A DNA stretch of 64,000 nucleotides from Acaudatibacter sp035532115 (GTDB taxonomy: Bacteria > Pseudomonadota > Alphaproteobacteria > Caulobacterales > Caulobacteraceae), in the NCBI GenBank assembly GCA_035532115.1, contig DATKRO010000070.1, positions 75,673 to 139,672 on the forward strand. Reading direction: 5' to 3'. The notes below the pieces were generated by a model that was given only the letters and a program-made list of their open reading frames with translations, did no database searches and was not told where the DNA came from. The position numbers and the translations under genes are program-made. Position 1 is the stretch's first letter; each line of letters begins with the position of its first letter. Shown here in pieces: positions 34,240 to 42,661 of the stretch.

Positions 34240-35451
34240 ATGGCTGATTTTGGCGGCGACGCCGAGGCGTTCCGAGCGGAGGCTCGCGCTTGGCTGGAAG
34301 AGAGTTTCCCCGCTGCGTTGCGGCAGAACCCCGCCCTGCAGATGGCCGCCATGATGGGCGACGCCGAGGCGCCGCGGGCCAGAGACTGGCGCGAGCGCAT
34401 GGGCGCAAAGGGCTGGGGCACGCCCACGTGGCCCAGGCAGTATGGCGGCGGCGGCCTCTCGAAGGGCGAGGCGCGGGTGCTGGCCGAGGAAATGAGCCGC
34501 ATCGGCGCGCGCAATCCCATCGGCGGCATGGGGGTGATGATGTTCGGCCCGACGCTGCTGGAGGTCGGCGACGAGGCGCAGAAGCAGCGCCACATTCCGC
34601 CGATCGTGCGGGGCGAGCTGCGCTGGTGCCAGGGCTATTCCGAGCCGGGCGCCGGCTCGGATCTGGCGTCCCTGCAGACCCGCGCCGAGGACAGGGGCGA
34701 CCGCTGGCTGGTGAACGGTCAGAAGATCTGGACGTCCGGCGCCAACCTCGCCGACTGGTGCTTCTGCCTGGTGCGCACCGATCCCGGGGCCAAGAAGCAC
34801 GAAGGCATTTCCTTCCTGCTGATCGACATGAGGACGCCGGGCGTCGAGGCGCGCCCGATCCTCCTGATCAACGGGACGAGCCCCTTCTGCGAGACCTTCT
34901 TCACCGACGTGAGGGTCCCCAAGGAAAACCTGATGGGGCCGCTCAACGGCGGCTGGAGCATCGCCAAGCGGCTCTTGCAGTTCGAGCGCGACAACATCTC
35001 CGCCGGCCTCGGCGGCGGCGCGATCGGCTCGCCACAGGCGACGGCGGGCGTGGAGGAACTGGCGAAGCGCTGCGTCGGTCTGGACGAGGGCGGCAGGCTC
35101 GCCGACGCCGATCTTCGCCGCCGCGCCGCCGACCACAAGATGGAGAACCGCGCGTTCCAGCTCACCGTCCGGCGGGCCTCGGACGAGGCCAGGTCGAACC
35201 AGGGTCCGACGGCCGCGACCTCGATCATGAAGTATGCGGGCGCCAAGATCGCTCAGGATCGGACCGAACTCGGCATCGAGGCCCTGGGGGCGAAGGGCCT
35301 TGGCTGGGGCGGCGACGGATTTGAGCGCGACGAACTGGACCGCGTGCGCGGCTGGCTGAGGGCCAAGGCGAATTCCATCGAAGGGGGCACCTCGGAAGTG
35401 AACCTCAACGTGGTCGCCAAGCGTGTGCTAGGATTGCCCGATCCGAGATAG
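34240..35451 (+). CDS. Acyl-CoA dehydrogenase, alpha-type paralogue 2 of 5
   Basis: 403 aa, opening with the MADFGGD...FRAEARAWLEE pattern shared by the run. YSEPGAGSDLASLQT is intact, the helix G glutamate is E249 (LLQFER), and IEGGTSEV keeps the second glutamate as in paralogue 1. RxQFG and QxHGGxG are absent. A 96-bp gap separates it from paralogue 1, the largest in the run, and GGAG precedes the ATG. Over 41 bases (34624-34664) it is identical at the DNA level to paralogue 3, which may indicate gene conversion. Probably binds the shared short subunit. Confidence 0.9.
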   Translation: MADFGGDAEAFRAEARAWLEESFPAALRQNPALQMAAMMGDAEAPRARDWRERMGAKGWGTPTWPRQYGGGGLSKGEARVLAEEMSRIGARNPIGGMGVMMFGPTLLEVGDEAQKQRHIPPIVRGELRWCQGYSEPGAGSDLASLQTRAEDRGDRWLVNGQKIWTSGANLADWCFCLVRTDPGAKKHEGISFLLIDMRTPGVEARPILLINGTSPFCETFFTDVRVPKENLMGPLNGGWSIAKRLLQFERDNISAGLGGGAIGSPQATAGVEELAKRCVGLDEGGRLADADLRRRAADHKMENRAFQLTVRRASDEARSNQGPTAATSIMKYAGAKIAQDRTELGIEALGAKGLGWGGDGFERDELDRVRGWLRAKANSIEGGTSEVNLNVVAKRVLGLPDPR

Positions 35452-35510
35452 CGCGCCGGCGCGGGGCGCCGCGGCGGCCCCGGCGAAGCGATTTGCAAGG
35501 AGCGATTTCA

Positions 35511-36713
35511 ATGGCTGATTTTGGCGGTGATCTGGACACTTTCCGGGCCAAGGCGCGCACATGGCTGGAGGAAAACTTTCCCCCGTCGCTGCGCCGGGAC
35601 GAAGATGCGGCCATGGAAGCGATCATGACGGGGCAGAAGCCGTCCGCCGACGCCGAGCTGTGGCGCAGGCGCATGGGCGAGAAGGGCTGGGGCGTGCCCA
35701 CCTGGCCCAAGGAGGTGGGCGGCGGCGGCCTGACTCCCGTCGAGGCCAGGGCGCTGCAACAGGAGATGGCGCGGATCGGGGCCTTCAATCCCATCGTCGG
35801 CATGGGTCCGGGCATGTTCGGCTCGACGCTGCTGGAGTACGGCACCGAGGACCAGAAGCGGCGCCATCTGCCGGCCATCGTGCGCGGCGAGCTCAGATGG
35901 TGCCAGGGCTATTCCGAGCCGGGCGCCGGCTCGGATCTCGCCTCGCTGCAGACCAAGTGCGAGGACGCCGGCGACCATTGGGTGGTGAACGGCCAGAAGA
36001 TCTGGACCTCGGGCGCCCAGTACGCCGACTGGTGCTTCTGCCTGGTGCGCACCGATCCGAAGGCCAAGAAGCACGAGGGCATCAGCTTCGTACTGATCAA
36101 CATGCGCCAGAGTGGCGTGGAGACCAGGCCGATCCGGCTGATCGCCGGCTCGTCGCCGTTTTGCGAGACCTTCTTCACCAACGCCCGCGTCGAGAAGAAC
36201 GACATGGTGGGCCCCTTGAACGGTGGCTGGAGCGTGGCCAAACGCCTGCTCCAGTTCGAACGCTCGGGCCAGGGCGGCATGCGCGGCCAGAGCGCCGTCT
36301 CGATCAGCGAGATTGCCAAGAAATACGTGGGCGTCGACGCCAAGGGGCGGCTGGCCGATGCCGACCTGCGCACCCGCCTCGCAGGCCATATGATCAACGC
36401 CAAGGCGCACGCCCTGACGCTGCAGCGGGCGATGAGCGAGGCGCGTGGCAATCTCAATCCCAGCGCCACCACCTCGGTGATGAAGAACTCCGGCACCCAG
36501 ATCGGTCAGGAACGCGCCGAACTCACGCTGGAGATCATGGGCGTCCAGGGCCTCGGCTGGGAAGGCGAGGCGTTCACCCCCGAGGAGCGCAGCGCGGTTC
36601 GCACCTGGCTCTCGGGCAAGGCGACCACCATCTTCGGCGGCTCCCAGGAGATTCAGAACAACATCATCTCCAAGCGGATCCTGGGCCTGCCGGATACGAC
36701 CAAGTCGACGTGA
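35511..36713 (+). CDS. Acyl-CoA dehydrogenase, alpha-type paralogue 3 of 5
   Basis: 400 aa. Same architecture, with YSEPGAGSDLASLQT and helix G glutamate E250 (LLQFERS). The C-terminal motif reads IFGGSQEI, so the MCAD-position glutamate is replaced by phenylalanine and catalysis must rely on E250. The RxQFG and QxHGGxG motifs are absent. The Gly-rich insert is shorter than in paralogues 1 and 5. AAGGAG precedes ATG 35511. By this C-terminal motif it groups with paralogues 4 and 5 rather than 1 and 2. Confidence 0.9.
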   Translation: MADFGGDLDTFRAKARTWLEENFPPSLRRDEDAAMEAIMTGQKPSADAELWRRRMGEKGWGVPTWPKEVGGGGLTPVEARALQQEMARIGAFNPIVGMGPGMFGSTLLEYGTEDQKRRHLPAIVRGELRWCQGYSEPGAGSDLASLQTKCEDAGDHWVVNGQKIWTSGAQYADWCFCLVRTDPKAKKHEGISFVLINMRQSGVETRPIRLIAGSSPFCETFFTNARVEKNDMVGPLNGGWSVAKRLLQFERSGQGGMRGQSAVSISEIAKKYVGVDAKGRLADADLRTRLAGHMINAKAHALTLQRAMSEARGNLNPSATTSVMKNSGTQIGQERAELTLEIMGVQGLGWEGEAFTPEERSAVRTWLSGKATTIFGGSQEIQNNIISKRILGLPDTTKST

Positions 36714-36737
36714 ACATGCAAGGCAGGCAGACGCATC

Positions 36738-37964
36738 ATGGCTGATTTCGGCGGCGGTCTCGAACGCTTCCGGGCCGAGGCCCGAGCCTGGCTGGAGGCG
36801 AACTTCCCACCCTCGTTGCGGACGGCCGCGGCCCCCCTCGATCCCGAGGCGGCGGCGGCGCAGCCGCCCTCGGCCGACCAGGAGCTGTGGCGCCGACGCA
36901 TGGGTGAGAAGGGCTGGGGGACGCCCACCTGGCCGACCGAGTACGGCGGCGGTGGTCTCGAGCCGGCCGAAGCGCGCGTGCTGGCCCAGGAGATGGAGCG
37001 ACTCGGCGCGTCCAACCCCATCGGCGGCATGGGCGTGGCCATGTTCGGTCCGACGCTGCTCGAATATGGCGCCGACGCCCAGCTCGCGCGCCACATCCCG
37101 CCGATCGTGCGCGGCGAGCTGCGCTGGTGCCAGGGGTTCTCGGAACCGGGCGCCGGCTCGGATCTGGCCTCCCTGCAGACCCGCGCCGAGGACAAGGGCG
37201 ACCACTGGCTGGTGAACGGCCAGAAGATCTGGACCTCCGGCGCCCACCTCGCCGACTGGTGCTTTTGCCTGGTGCGCACCGATCCCAAGGCCAAGAAGCA
37301 CGAGGGGATTTCTTTCCTGGTCATCGACATGAAGACGCCGGGCGTCGAGGTCCGGCCGATCCTCCTGATCAATGGCACGCGGCCGTTCTGCGAGACCTTC
37401 TTCACCGACGTGAAGGTCCCCAAGGACAATCTGGTCGGGCCGCTCAACGGCGGCTGGAGCATTGCCAAGCGTCTGTTGCAGTTCGAGCGCCAGGGCATCG
37501 GCGCGCCGGCCCGCCCCGGCCAGGCGGGACCGGGCCAGCTCGCCGGGCCATCGATCGAGACGCTGGCGAAGGCCTATGTCGGAAGCGACGCTGAGGGCCG
37601 CATCGCCGACGCGGATCTGCGCGCTCGCGTCACCGGCCAGTTGATGGAGTCGCGCGCCCACGCCTGCACCGGCGAACGCATCGCGCTCGAGGCCAAGTCC
37701 AACCGCGGCCCCACCGCCGCCAGCTCGATCATGAAGAACGCCGGCACCATGCTGCGCAAGGAGCGCGCCGAACTGGCGGTGGAAATCCTCGGGCGGCAAG
37801 GGCTGGGATGGGAGGGCGAGGCCTTCACGCCCGACGAGATCAACGCCATGCGGGTCATGCTGCGTTCAAAATCCGGCACCATCGCGGGTGGCTCGCAGGA
37901 GGTGCAGTACAACATCATCGCCAAGCGCATCCTGGGGCTTCCCGACACCACCCATTCCACCTAA
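36738..37964 (+). CDS. Acyl-CoA dehydrogenase, alpha-type paralogue 4 of 5
   Basis: 408 aa. FSEPGAGSDLASLQT replaces the tyrosine by phenylalanine. The helix G glutamate is E250 (LLQFERQ) and the C-terminal motif is IAGGSQEV, with alanine at the MCAD glutamate position. The insert after helix G is Pro/Gly-rich (APARPGQAGPGQ) rather than poly-Gly, so the loop near the active site differs most here. Only 24 bp separate it from paralogue 3. Confidence 0.9.
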   Translation: MADFGGGLERFRAEARAWLEANFPPSLRTAAAPLDPEAAAAQPPSADQELWRRRMGEKGWGTPTWPTEYGGGGLEPAEARVLAQEMERLGASNPIGGMGVAMFGPTLLEYGADAQLARHIPPIVRGELRWCQGFSEPGAGSDLASLQTRAEDKGDHWLVNGQKIWTSGAHLADWCFCLVRTDPKAKKHEGISFLVIDMKTPGVEVRPILLINGTRPFCETFFTDVKVPKDNLVGPLNGGWSIAKRLLQFERQGIGAPARPGQAGPGQLAGPSIETLAKAYVGSDAEGRIADADLRARVTGQLMESRAHACTGERIALEAKSNRGPTAASSIMKNAGTMLRKERAELAVEILGRQGLGWEGEAFTPDEINAMRVMLRSKSGTIAGGSQEVQYNIIAKRILGLPDTTHST

Positions 37965-38022
37965 ACGTCGATCACCTCGCGCCCGGAACGCGCGCGCCGA
38001 CGACAACGAGGAGACCGTTCGA

Positions 38023-39237
38023 ATGGCTGACTTCGGGGGCGACACCGACGCTTTCCGCGCCGACGCCCGAGCGTGGCTGGCGGCCAATTTCCCGGCCTCG
38101 CTGAAGGGCAAGGCCGCCATCGCCTATATCGAGGAGGCGACGCCCGATCGGGCCGACGTGAAGGCCTGGACCAAGGCGATGGGCGACAAGGGCTGGGGCG
38201 TGCCGACCTGGCCGCGCCAGTACGGCGGCGGCGGCCTGACGCCGGCCGAGGCGCGCGTGCTGTCGCAGGAGATGAGCCGCATCGGCGCCTGGAACCCGGT
38301 CGGCGGCATGGGCACGATGATGTTCGGCCCGACGCTGCTCGAGTACGGCAACGAGGCGCAGAAGCAGACGCACATCCGCGCCATCGCCCGTCAGGAAGTA
38401 CGCTGGTGCCAGGGGTTCTCGGAACCGGGCGCGGGATCGGACCTGGCCTCGCTGCAGACCAAGGCCGAGGACAAGGGCGACCACTTCCTCGTCAATGGCT
38501 CGAAAATCTGGACCTCGGGCGCCCAGTGGTCGGACATGTGCTTTTGCCTGGTGCGGACCGACAGCACCAAGAAGCACGAGGGCATCTCGTTCCTCCTGAT
38601 CGACATGCACGATCCGGGCGTGGAGGTGCGGCCGATCAAGCTCATCGCCGGCGCCTCGCCGTTCTGCGAGACCTTCTTCACCGACGTGAAGGTTCCCAAG
38701 GAGAATCTGGTCGGGCCGCTGAACGGCGGCTGGAGCATCGCCAAGCGCCTGCTGCAGCACGAGCGCGGCGGCATCGGTGGCGGCAATGGCGGCGGCGGTC
38801 TCTTCGGGGTCGGCGGGTCGCCCTCGGCGCTCGCCAAGCGCTACATGGGCGCCGACGAGAACGGACGCATCGCCGACGCCGACCTGCGCGCCAGGGTGAG
38901 TGCGCACGAGATGGACATGCGCGCCTTCCAGCTCACCATCATGCGCGCCATGGCCGAGGCCAAGTCGAACCAGGGTCCCGGCGCGGCCACCTCGATCATG
39001 AAGAACGCCGGCACCAAGGCCGGCCAGGATCGCGCCGAACTCATCGTCGAGATCATGGGGACCCGCGGCCTCGGTTGGGAGGGCGAGGAATTCACCCCCG
39101 ACGAGCTGGCGGCCGTGCGCGGATGGCTGGGCGGCAAGGCCACCACCATCTTCGGCGGCTCCTTCGAAATCCAGAGCAACATCATCTCCAAGCGGATCCT
39201 GGGCCTGCCCGATCCGCTTGGTTCGTCTTCGCACTAG
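38023..39237 (+). CDS. Acyl-CoA dehydrogenase, alpha-type paralogue 5 of 5
   Basis: 404 aa. FSEPGAGSDLASLQT is present and the helix G glutamate is E247 (LLQHERG). The C-terminal motif IFGGSFEI lacks the MCAD-type glutamate. A Gly-rich insert (GGGNGGGGLFGVGG) follows helix G. The ATG at 38023 has GAGGAG about nine bases upstream; the same frame is open to 37888 but overlaps paralogue 4. Only 12 bp separate its stop from the short dehydrogenase gene, so it is directly coupled to the proposed shared subunit. Confidence 0.9.
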   Translation: MADFGGDTDAFRADARAWLAANFPASLKGKAAIAYIEEATPDRADVKAWTKAMGDKGWGVPTWPRQYGGGGLTPAEARVLSQEMSRIGAWNPVGGMGTMMFGPTLLEYGNEAQKQTHIRAIARQEVRWCQGFSEPGAGSDLASLQTKAEDKGDHFLVNGSKIWTSGAQWSDMCFCLVRTDSTKKHEGISFLLIDMHDPGVEVRPIKLIAGASPFCETFFTDVKVPKENLVGPLNGGWSIAKRLLQHERGGIGGGNGGGGLFGVGGSPSALAKRYMGADENGRIADADLRARVSAHEMDMRAFQLTIMRAMAEAKSNQGPGAATSIMKNAGTKAGQDRAELIVEIMGTRGLGWEGEEFTPDELAAVRGWLGGKATTIFGGSFEIQSNIISKRILGLPDPLGSSSH

Positions 39238-39249
39238 AGGAACCCTGAA

Positions 39250-40386
39250 ATGGCCGTCCTGACTGAAGAACAAAGCATGCTGCGCGATGCGGCCCGGACC
39301 TGGACGCAGGAGAAGTCTCCCGTCTCGGCCTTCCGCAAGATGCGCGATTCCGCCGCGCCGCTCGGCTACGATCCGGCCGCCTTCGCCGAGATGGCCGAGA
39401 TGGGCTGGACCGGCGTCATCATCCCCGAGGAATATGGCGGCTCGGATTTCGGCTATCTCAGCCTGGGTCTCGTGCTCGAGGAAACCGGTCGGACCTTGAC
39501 CGCCTCGCCGCTGCTCTCCACGGCCCTCGCCGCCGCCAGCGCCCTGGTGCTGGGCGGCACGCAAGCCCAGAAGGAAGCCTGGCTGCCGAAGATCGCTTCC
39601 GGCGAACTCGTCGCCACCCTGGCCATCGAGGAGGGCGCACACCATGCGCCCGAAAAGACGGCGTTGGCGGCGACCAAGACCGGGTCGGGATACACGCTCT
39701 CCGGGACCAAGACCTTCGTGCTCGAAGGCATGGCGGCGGGCCTCTTGGTCGTCTCGGCGCGCACCTCGGGCAAGGCCGGGGACACCGACGGGATCACGCT
39801 TTTCCTCGTGCCCGCAGACGCCAAGGGCGTCTCGCGCAAGCAGCTGAAGCTGGCCGACAGCCGCGGCGCGGCGATCGTCGGCTTCGAGAATGTCGCCCTG
39901 GGCGCAGAAGCGGTGCTGGGCGAGGCGGGCAAGGGCTGGCCGCTCCTGGAGAAGGTGCTCGACCGCGCCCGCGCCGGCCTCGCGGCCGAGATGCTCGGCT
40001 CGGCCCTGCAGGCCTTCGACACCACGCTCGACTACCTCAAGACCCGCGTGCAGTTCGGCCAGGTGATCGGCGCGTTCCAGGCGCTGCAGCATCGCGCGGC
40101 GAAGATGTTTACCGACCTTGAGCTGGCGCGCTCCTGCGTCGAGGCGGCGCTCGCCGCCATCGACAACGATTCGCCCGACGTGCCCGAGCTGGTTTCCCTG
40201 GCCAAGGCCAAGGTCGGCGACACCTTGCACCTGGTCTCCAACGAGATGGTGCAGATGCACGGAGGCATCGGCATGACCGACGCCCATGACGCCGGGTTCT
40301 ATCTGAAGCGCGCCCGCGCCGCGGAGGCAGCCTACGGCAACCAAGCCTACCACCGCGATCGCTACGCCCGGCTGAACGGCTACTGA
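39250..40386 (+). CDS. Short acyl-CoA dehydrogenase homologue, probable non-catalytic beta subunit
   Basis: 378 aa and clearly diverged from the five preceding paralogues. It has RVQFGQ and QMHGGIGMTD, the FAD-binding motifs missing in them. It lacks EPGAGSD (IEEGAHHAPE instead) and the KIWTS segment. The helix G catalytic glutamate is absent (VLDRARAGLA), and no glutamate stands in the C-terminal loop (EAAYGNQAYH). This reciprocal pattern is that of the beta subunit in heterotetrameric acyl-CoA dehydrogenases such as mycobacterial FadE26-FadE27. It is the last gene of the run; only one such gene serves five alpha-type genes. Confidence 0.85.
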   Translation: MAVLTEEQSMLRDAARTWTQEKSPVSAFRKMRDSAAPLGYDPAAFAEMAEMGWTGVIIPEEYGGSDFGYLSLGLVLEETGRTLTASPLLSTALAAASALVLGGTQAQKEAWLPKIASGELVATLAIEEGAHHAPEKTALAATKTGSGYTLSGTKTFVLEGMAAGLLVVSARTSGKAGDTDGITLFLVPADAKGVSRKQLKLADSRGAAIVGFENVALGAEAVLGEAGKGWPLLEKVLDRARAGLAAEMLGSALQAFDTTLDYLKTRVQFGQVIGAFQALQHRAAKMFTDLELARSCVEAALAAIDNDSPDVPELVSLAKAKVGDTLHLVSNEMVQMHGGIGMTDAHDAGFYLKRARAAEAAYGNQAYHRDRYARLNGY

Positions 40387-40411
40387 TGCCGAGCAGCGCC
40401 GCGCGGCCGCC

Positions 40412-40798
40412 TTATGCGGCGTCGGCCAGGACCCGCCCAATCAGCCGGGCCAGTACTTCGACCTGATAGGGCTTGCCGATCCAGGCCAGCGGCCTCGCCG
40501 CAGCGGCGCGGGCCATCACTTCGGCGTCCTGGTTGGCGGTGGCGAAGATGGCGCGCACGCCGGTGGCGCGGTAGATGTCAATCGCCGCCTCTACGCCGTC
40601 GCCGCGGCCGGCGAGGCGGATGTCCATGACGGCCAGCGCTGGCCGCTCCGCCAGGGCCATGACCAGCGCCTGCTGCGCCGACCTGGCGACGCCAACGACT
40701 TCGAACCCCGCCTCGGCGAGGCCCGCTTCCAGTTCGAGACCGATGACGAAGTCGTCCTCCGCCACCAGCACGCGCACCGGCGAAGACGCCCCAGGCAT
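40412..40798 (-). CDS. Single-domain response regulator
   Basis: 128 aa receiver domain without an output domain. The acidic pair is in VLVAEDDFVIG, the phospho-acceptor aspartate in AVMDIRLAGRGDG, the conserved threonine position is ATA and the lysine is in WIGKPY. It starts two bases after the kinase stop, so the two are co-translated. Such stand-alone receivers next to HisKA_2 kinases often act as phosphate sinks or shuttles. Start at 40798 chosen because upstream sequence in the frame is composition-driven and overlaps the kinase. Confidence 0.9.
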   Translation of the reverse strand: MPGASSPVRVLVAEDDFVIGLELEAGLAEAGFEVVGVARSAQQALVMALAERPALAVMDIRLAGRGDGVEAAIDIYRATGVRAIFATANQDAEVMARAAAARPLAWIGKPYQVEVLARLIGRVLADAA

Positions 40799-40800
40799 CG

Positions 40801-41901
40801 CTACGCCGCCGCTCCCGGGTCGGGAATGCTCAGAACGCAGCGTGTCTTCGATGCGCGTTCCACCTCCAGAGCGCCGCCGATCTGGGCCGCCAGGCCTAGC
40901 GCCAGACCGAGGCCCGACGAGCGCCGCCCTTGCGCCGCCGGCGGGGCGCCTGGCGCGTCGTCCTCGACGCCCAGAACGAAGCCACCCTGGGGCCCCCGCG
41001 CCAACTCCACGCCGATCCGGGCGCGGACGCCCGCGTCGCACGCCCGCCGCGCCGCGTCGGTGACGAGTTCATTGAGGATCAGCGCCAGGGGCGTCGCCAT
41101 GTCGTTGCCGAGTTCCGCCTCGCAGGCCCGACACGACAGGGTGACGGCCTCGCCGAACGGCTGAGCCGAGGTCTCGCACACCAGGGCCAGGAACTCCTCG
41201 GCGCTGAAGCCGTCGTCGTGACCGGCCTGGTAGAGCGCCTTCTGCGCCGCCGCCATGGCGTCGACGCGCTGGACCGCGCCGGCGATGGCGGCCCGCGCCT
41301 CGGCGCTTTCGGTCTCGCGCTGCGCAGCGCCCAGGAGCGCGTGCAGCAGCTGCATGTTGTTCTTGATGCGATGGTTGAGCTCGGCGAAGAGCGCCCGCTG
41401 GCGCGCCTGCGCCGCTTGGCGTTCGCTCACGTCCACCAGCACGTTGATCGCGCCGACGAGGGCGCCGGAACTGTCGTGCAGCGGCGTTGGAAAGGCGAGG
41501 AACGGTGTCCGCGTTCCGTCCGGGCGCAGGGCGATGGCTTCGCCGCCGCGCACCGCCCGGTCCTGCTTCAGGGCGATGGCCATGGGGCATTCGTCGTGCG
41601 GCAGCGGCGCGCCGTCCGGCCGCAACAGCCGCCAGGTCACGCACCATTCGTCGACGCCGAGCGTCGGCCGTCGCCCGGCGAGGATGGCCGCAGGCTCGTT
41701 GTAGAAGGTGATCCTGCCGGCGGCGTCCGTGGTGTAGACGGCGATCGGAAGGGCGTCGAAGATGTCGCGCAATCCCGGCGCCCGCGCCAGCGCCCCGGCC
41801 GTGGCTACCGGAGAAGCGGCTCGGCTCGGCCCGGGCCGCCGCGCGCGCGCCCTGCGCCCGCCGCCGCGCTTCGTCCTCGATGCGGCAAACCCGTCCGCCA
41901 T
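40801..41901 (-). CDS. Cytosolic PAS-sensor histidine kinase, HisKA_2 type
   Basis: 366 aa with no membrane segment. One PAS domain occupies about residues 45-165 (FDALPIAVYTTDAAGRITFYNEPA and the PAC end GALVGAINVLVDVSERQ). The HisKA_2 dimerisation/phospho-acceptor motif is AELNHRIKNNMQLLHALL. The ATPase domain has the N box LALILNELVTDA, a G1-like VEDDAPG and a G2-like SSGLGLALG. The first 40 residues are Arg/Ala-rich and may be mis-started. It forms a pair with the downstream receiver. The ligand or chromophore is unknown; the canonical NCRFLQG of LOV domains is absent, so it is not an obvious light sensor. Confidence 0.88.
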   Translation of the reverse strand: MADGFAASRTKRGGGRRARARRPGPSRAASPVATAGALARAPGLRDIFDALPIAVYTTDAAGRITFYNEPAAILAGRRPTLGVDEWCVTWRLLRPDGAPLPHDECPMAIALKQDRAVRGGEAIALRPDGTRTPFLAFPTPLHDSSGALVGAINVLVDVSERQAAQARQRALFAELNHRIKNNMQLLHALLGAAQRETESAEARAAIAGAVQRVDAMAAAQKALYQAGHDDGFSAEEFLALVCETSAQPFGEAVTLSCRACEAELGNDMATPLALILNELVTDAARRACDAGVRARIGVELARGPQGGFVLGVEDDAPGAPPAAQGRRSSGLGLALGLAAQIGGALEVERASKTRCVLSIPDPGAAA

Positions 41902-42086
41902 GGGCCTCGACTGTCTCGCTGGACTATGGGCGCGACCCCGCGCCGCCCACTTCGCCTCAAACCTGAACAGCCGAAGCCGCCGCCGGTTCCCGTTGACGGC
42001 GCTTTGATCGACGCGAGCGGCGCCAAGCGGAACCGCGGCGGCGGCTGGCTGTTGACCATCTGGCTGGCGAGAAGGAGGCGCAACGC

Positions 42087-42575
42087 ATGCCTATCAACCC
42101 CGCCGATCTAGAGCACAGGCTCTGGGACGAAATCGAGTCTCATCAGGTCGGAATGCTGATCACCCTGGCCGGCGTCCCGAGGCACGCCCAGCCGATGACC
42201 GCTTTCGTCGAACGCGAGGCGCGGCGCATCTGGTTCTTCACAGGCAACGACACCGAGCTGGCGCGCGAAGCGGCCTCGCCCAGGCGGGCGGTGTTCGCCT
42301 TCCAGCAGCGGGACCTGCGCGCCTCCATCAGCGGCTACCTCCAGGTTCAGCACGACCGCGCCCGCATGGACCGGTATTGGAACGCCGTCGTCGCCGCATG
42401 GCGCCCCAACGGCAAGAGCGACCCCAAACTCACGCTGCTGTGCATGGACTGCGACGACGCCCAGGTGTGGCTGTCGCAGACCGGTCCGCTGAAGGTGGTC
42501 TGGGAGATCGCCAAGGCCAACGCGACCCGGCGCCAGCCCGACCTCGGCGCCCGCACCCACCTCGACTTCCACTGA
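42087..42575 (+). CDS. Pyridoxamine 5'-phosphate oxidase-like (general stress protein 26 type) flavin-binding protein
   Basis: 162 aa split-barrel protein. Recognisable segments are GMLITLAGVPRHAQPMTAFV, IWFFTGNDTELAREA and the C-terminal AQVWLSQTGPLKVVWEIAKA. The family binds FMN, FAD or F420-like cofactors and the general stress subgroup is stress-induced. It has one of the strongest ribosome-binding sites in the window (AAGGAGG). Stand-alone gene between the kinase pair and putA. Confidence 0.88.
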   Translation: MPINPADLEHRLWDEIESHQVGMLITLAGVPRHAQPMTAFVEREARRIWFFTGNDTELAREAASPRRAVFAFQQRDLRASISGYLQVQHDRARMDRYWNAVVAAWRPNGKSDPKLTLLCMDCDDAQVWLSQTGPLKVVWEIAKANATRRQPDLGARTHLDFH

Positions 42576-42625
42576 CGACCCGCCGCGGCGGCCAATCGAG
42601 AGGCCGGCCGCCCCGCTCGTGGGGT

Positions 42626-42646
42626 TTTCCGCGCCCCGCGCGGAAA
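42626..42646. promoter_or_regulatory. Inverted repeat directly upstream of putA
   Basis: TTTCCGCG-CCCCG-CGCGGAAA, with perfect 8-bp arms and a 5-bp centre, ends 15 bases before the putA ATG. As this putA lacks its own DNA-binding domain, an external regulator is expected; in alphaproteobacteria this is usually the Lrp-type PutR. It could instead be an RNA hairpin ending the PPOX transcript. Confidence 0.5.
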
Positions 42647-42661
42647 TGCTAGACGCCCTCG

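Noticed and set aside
39250..40386. The sixth acyl-CoA dehydrogenase as an ordinary active homotetramer
   Set aside because: It lacks both known positions of the catalytic glutamate and the EPGAGSD segment, so an independent dehydrogenase is unlikely. A non-catalytic subunit fits better.
35508..40440. Very long open frames antisense to the acyl-CoA dehydrogenases
   Set aside because: They repeat because the sense genes are paralogues. The antisense translations resemble each other only as mirror images of the conserved sense motifs.
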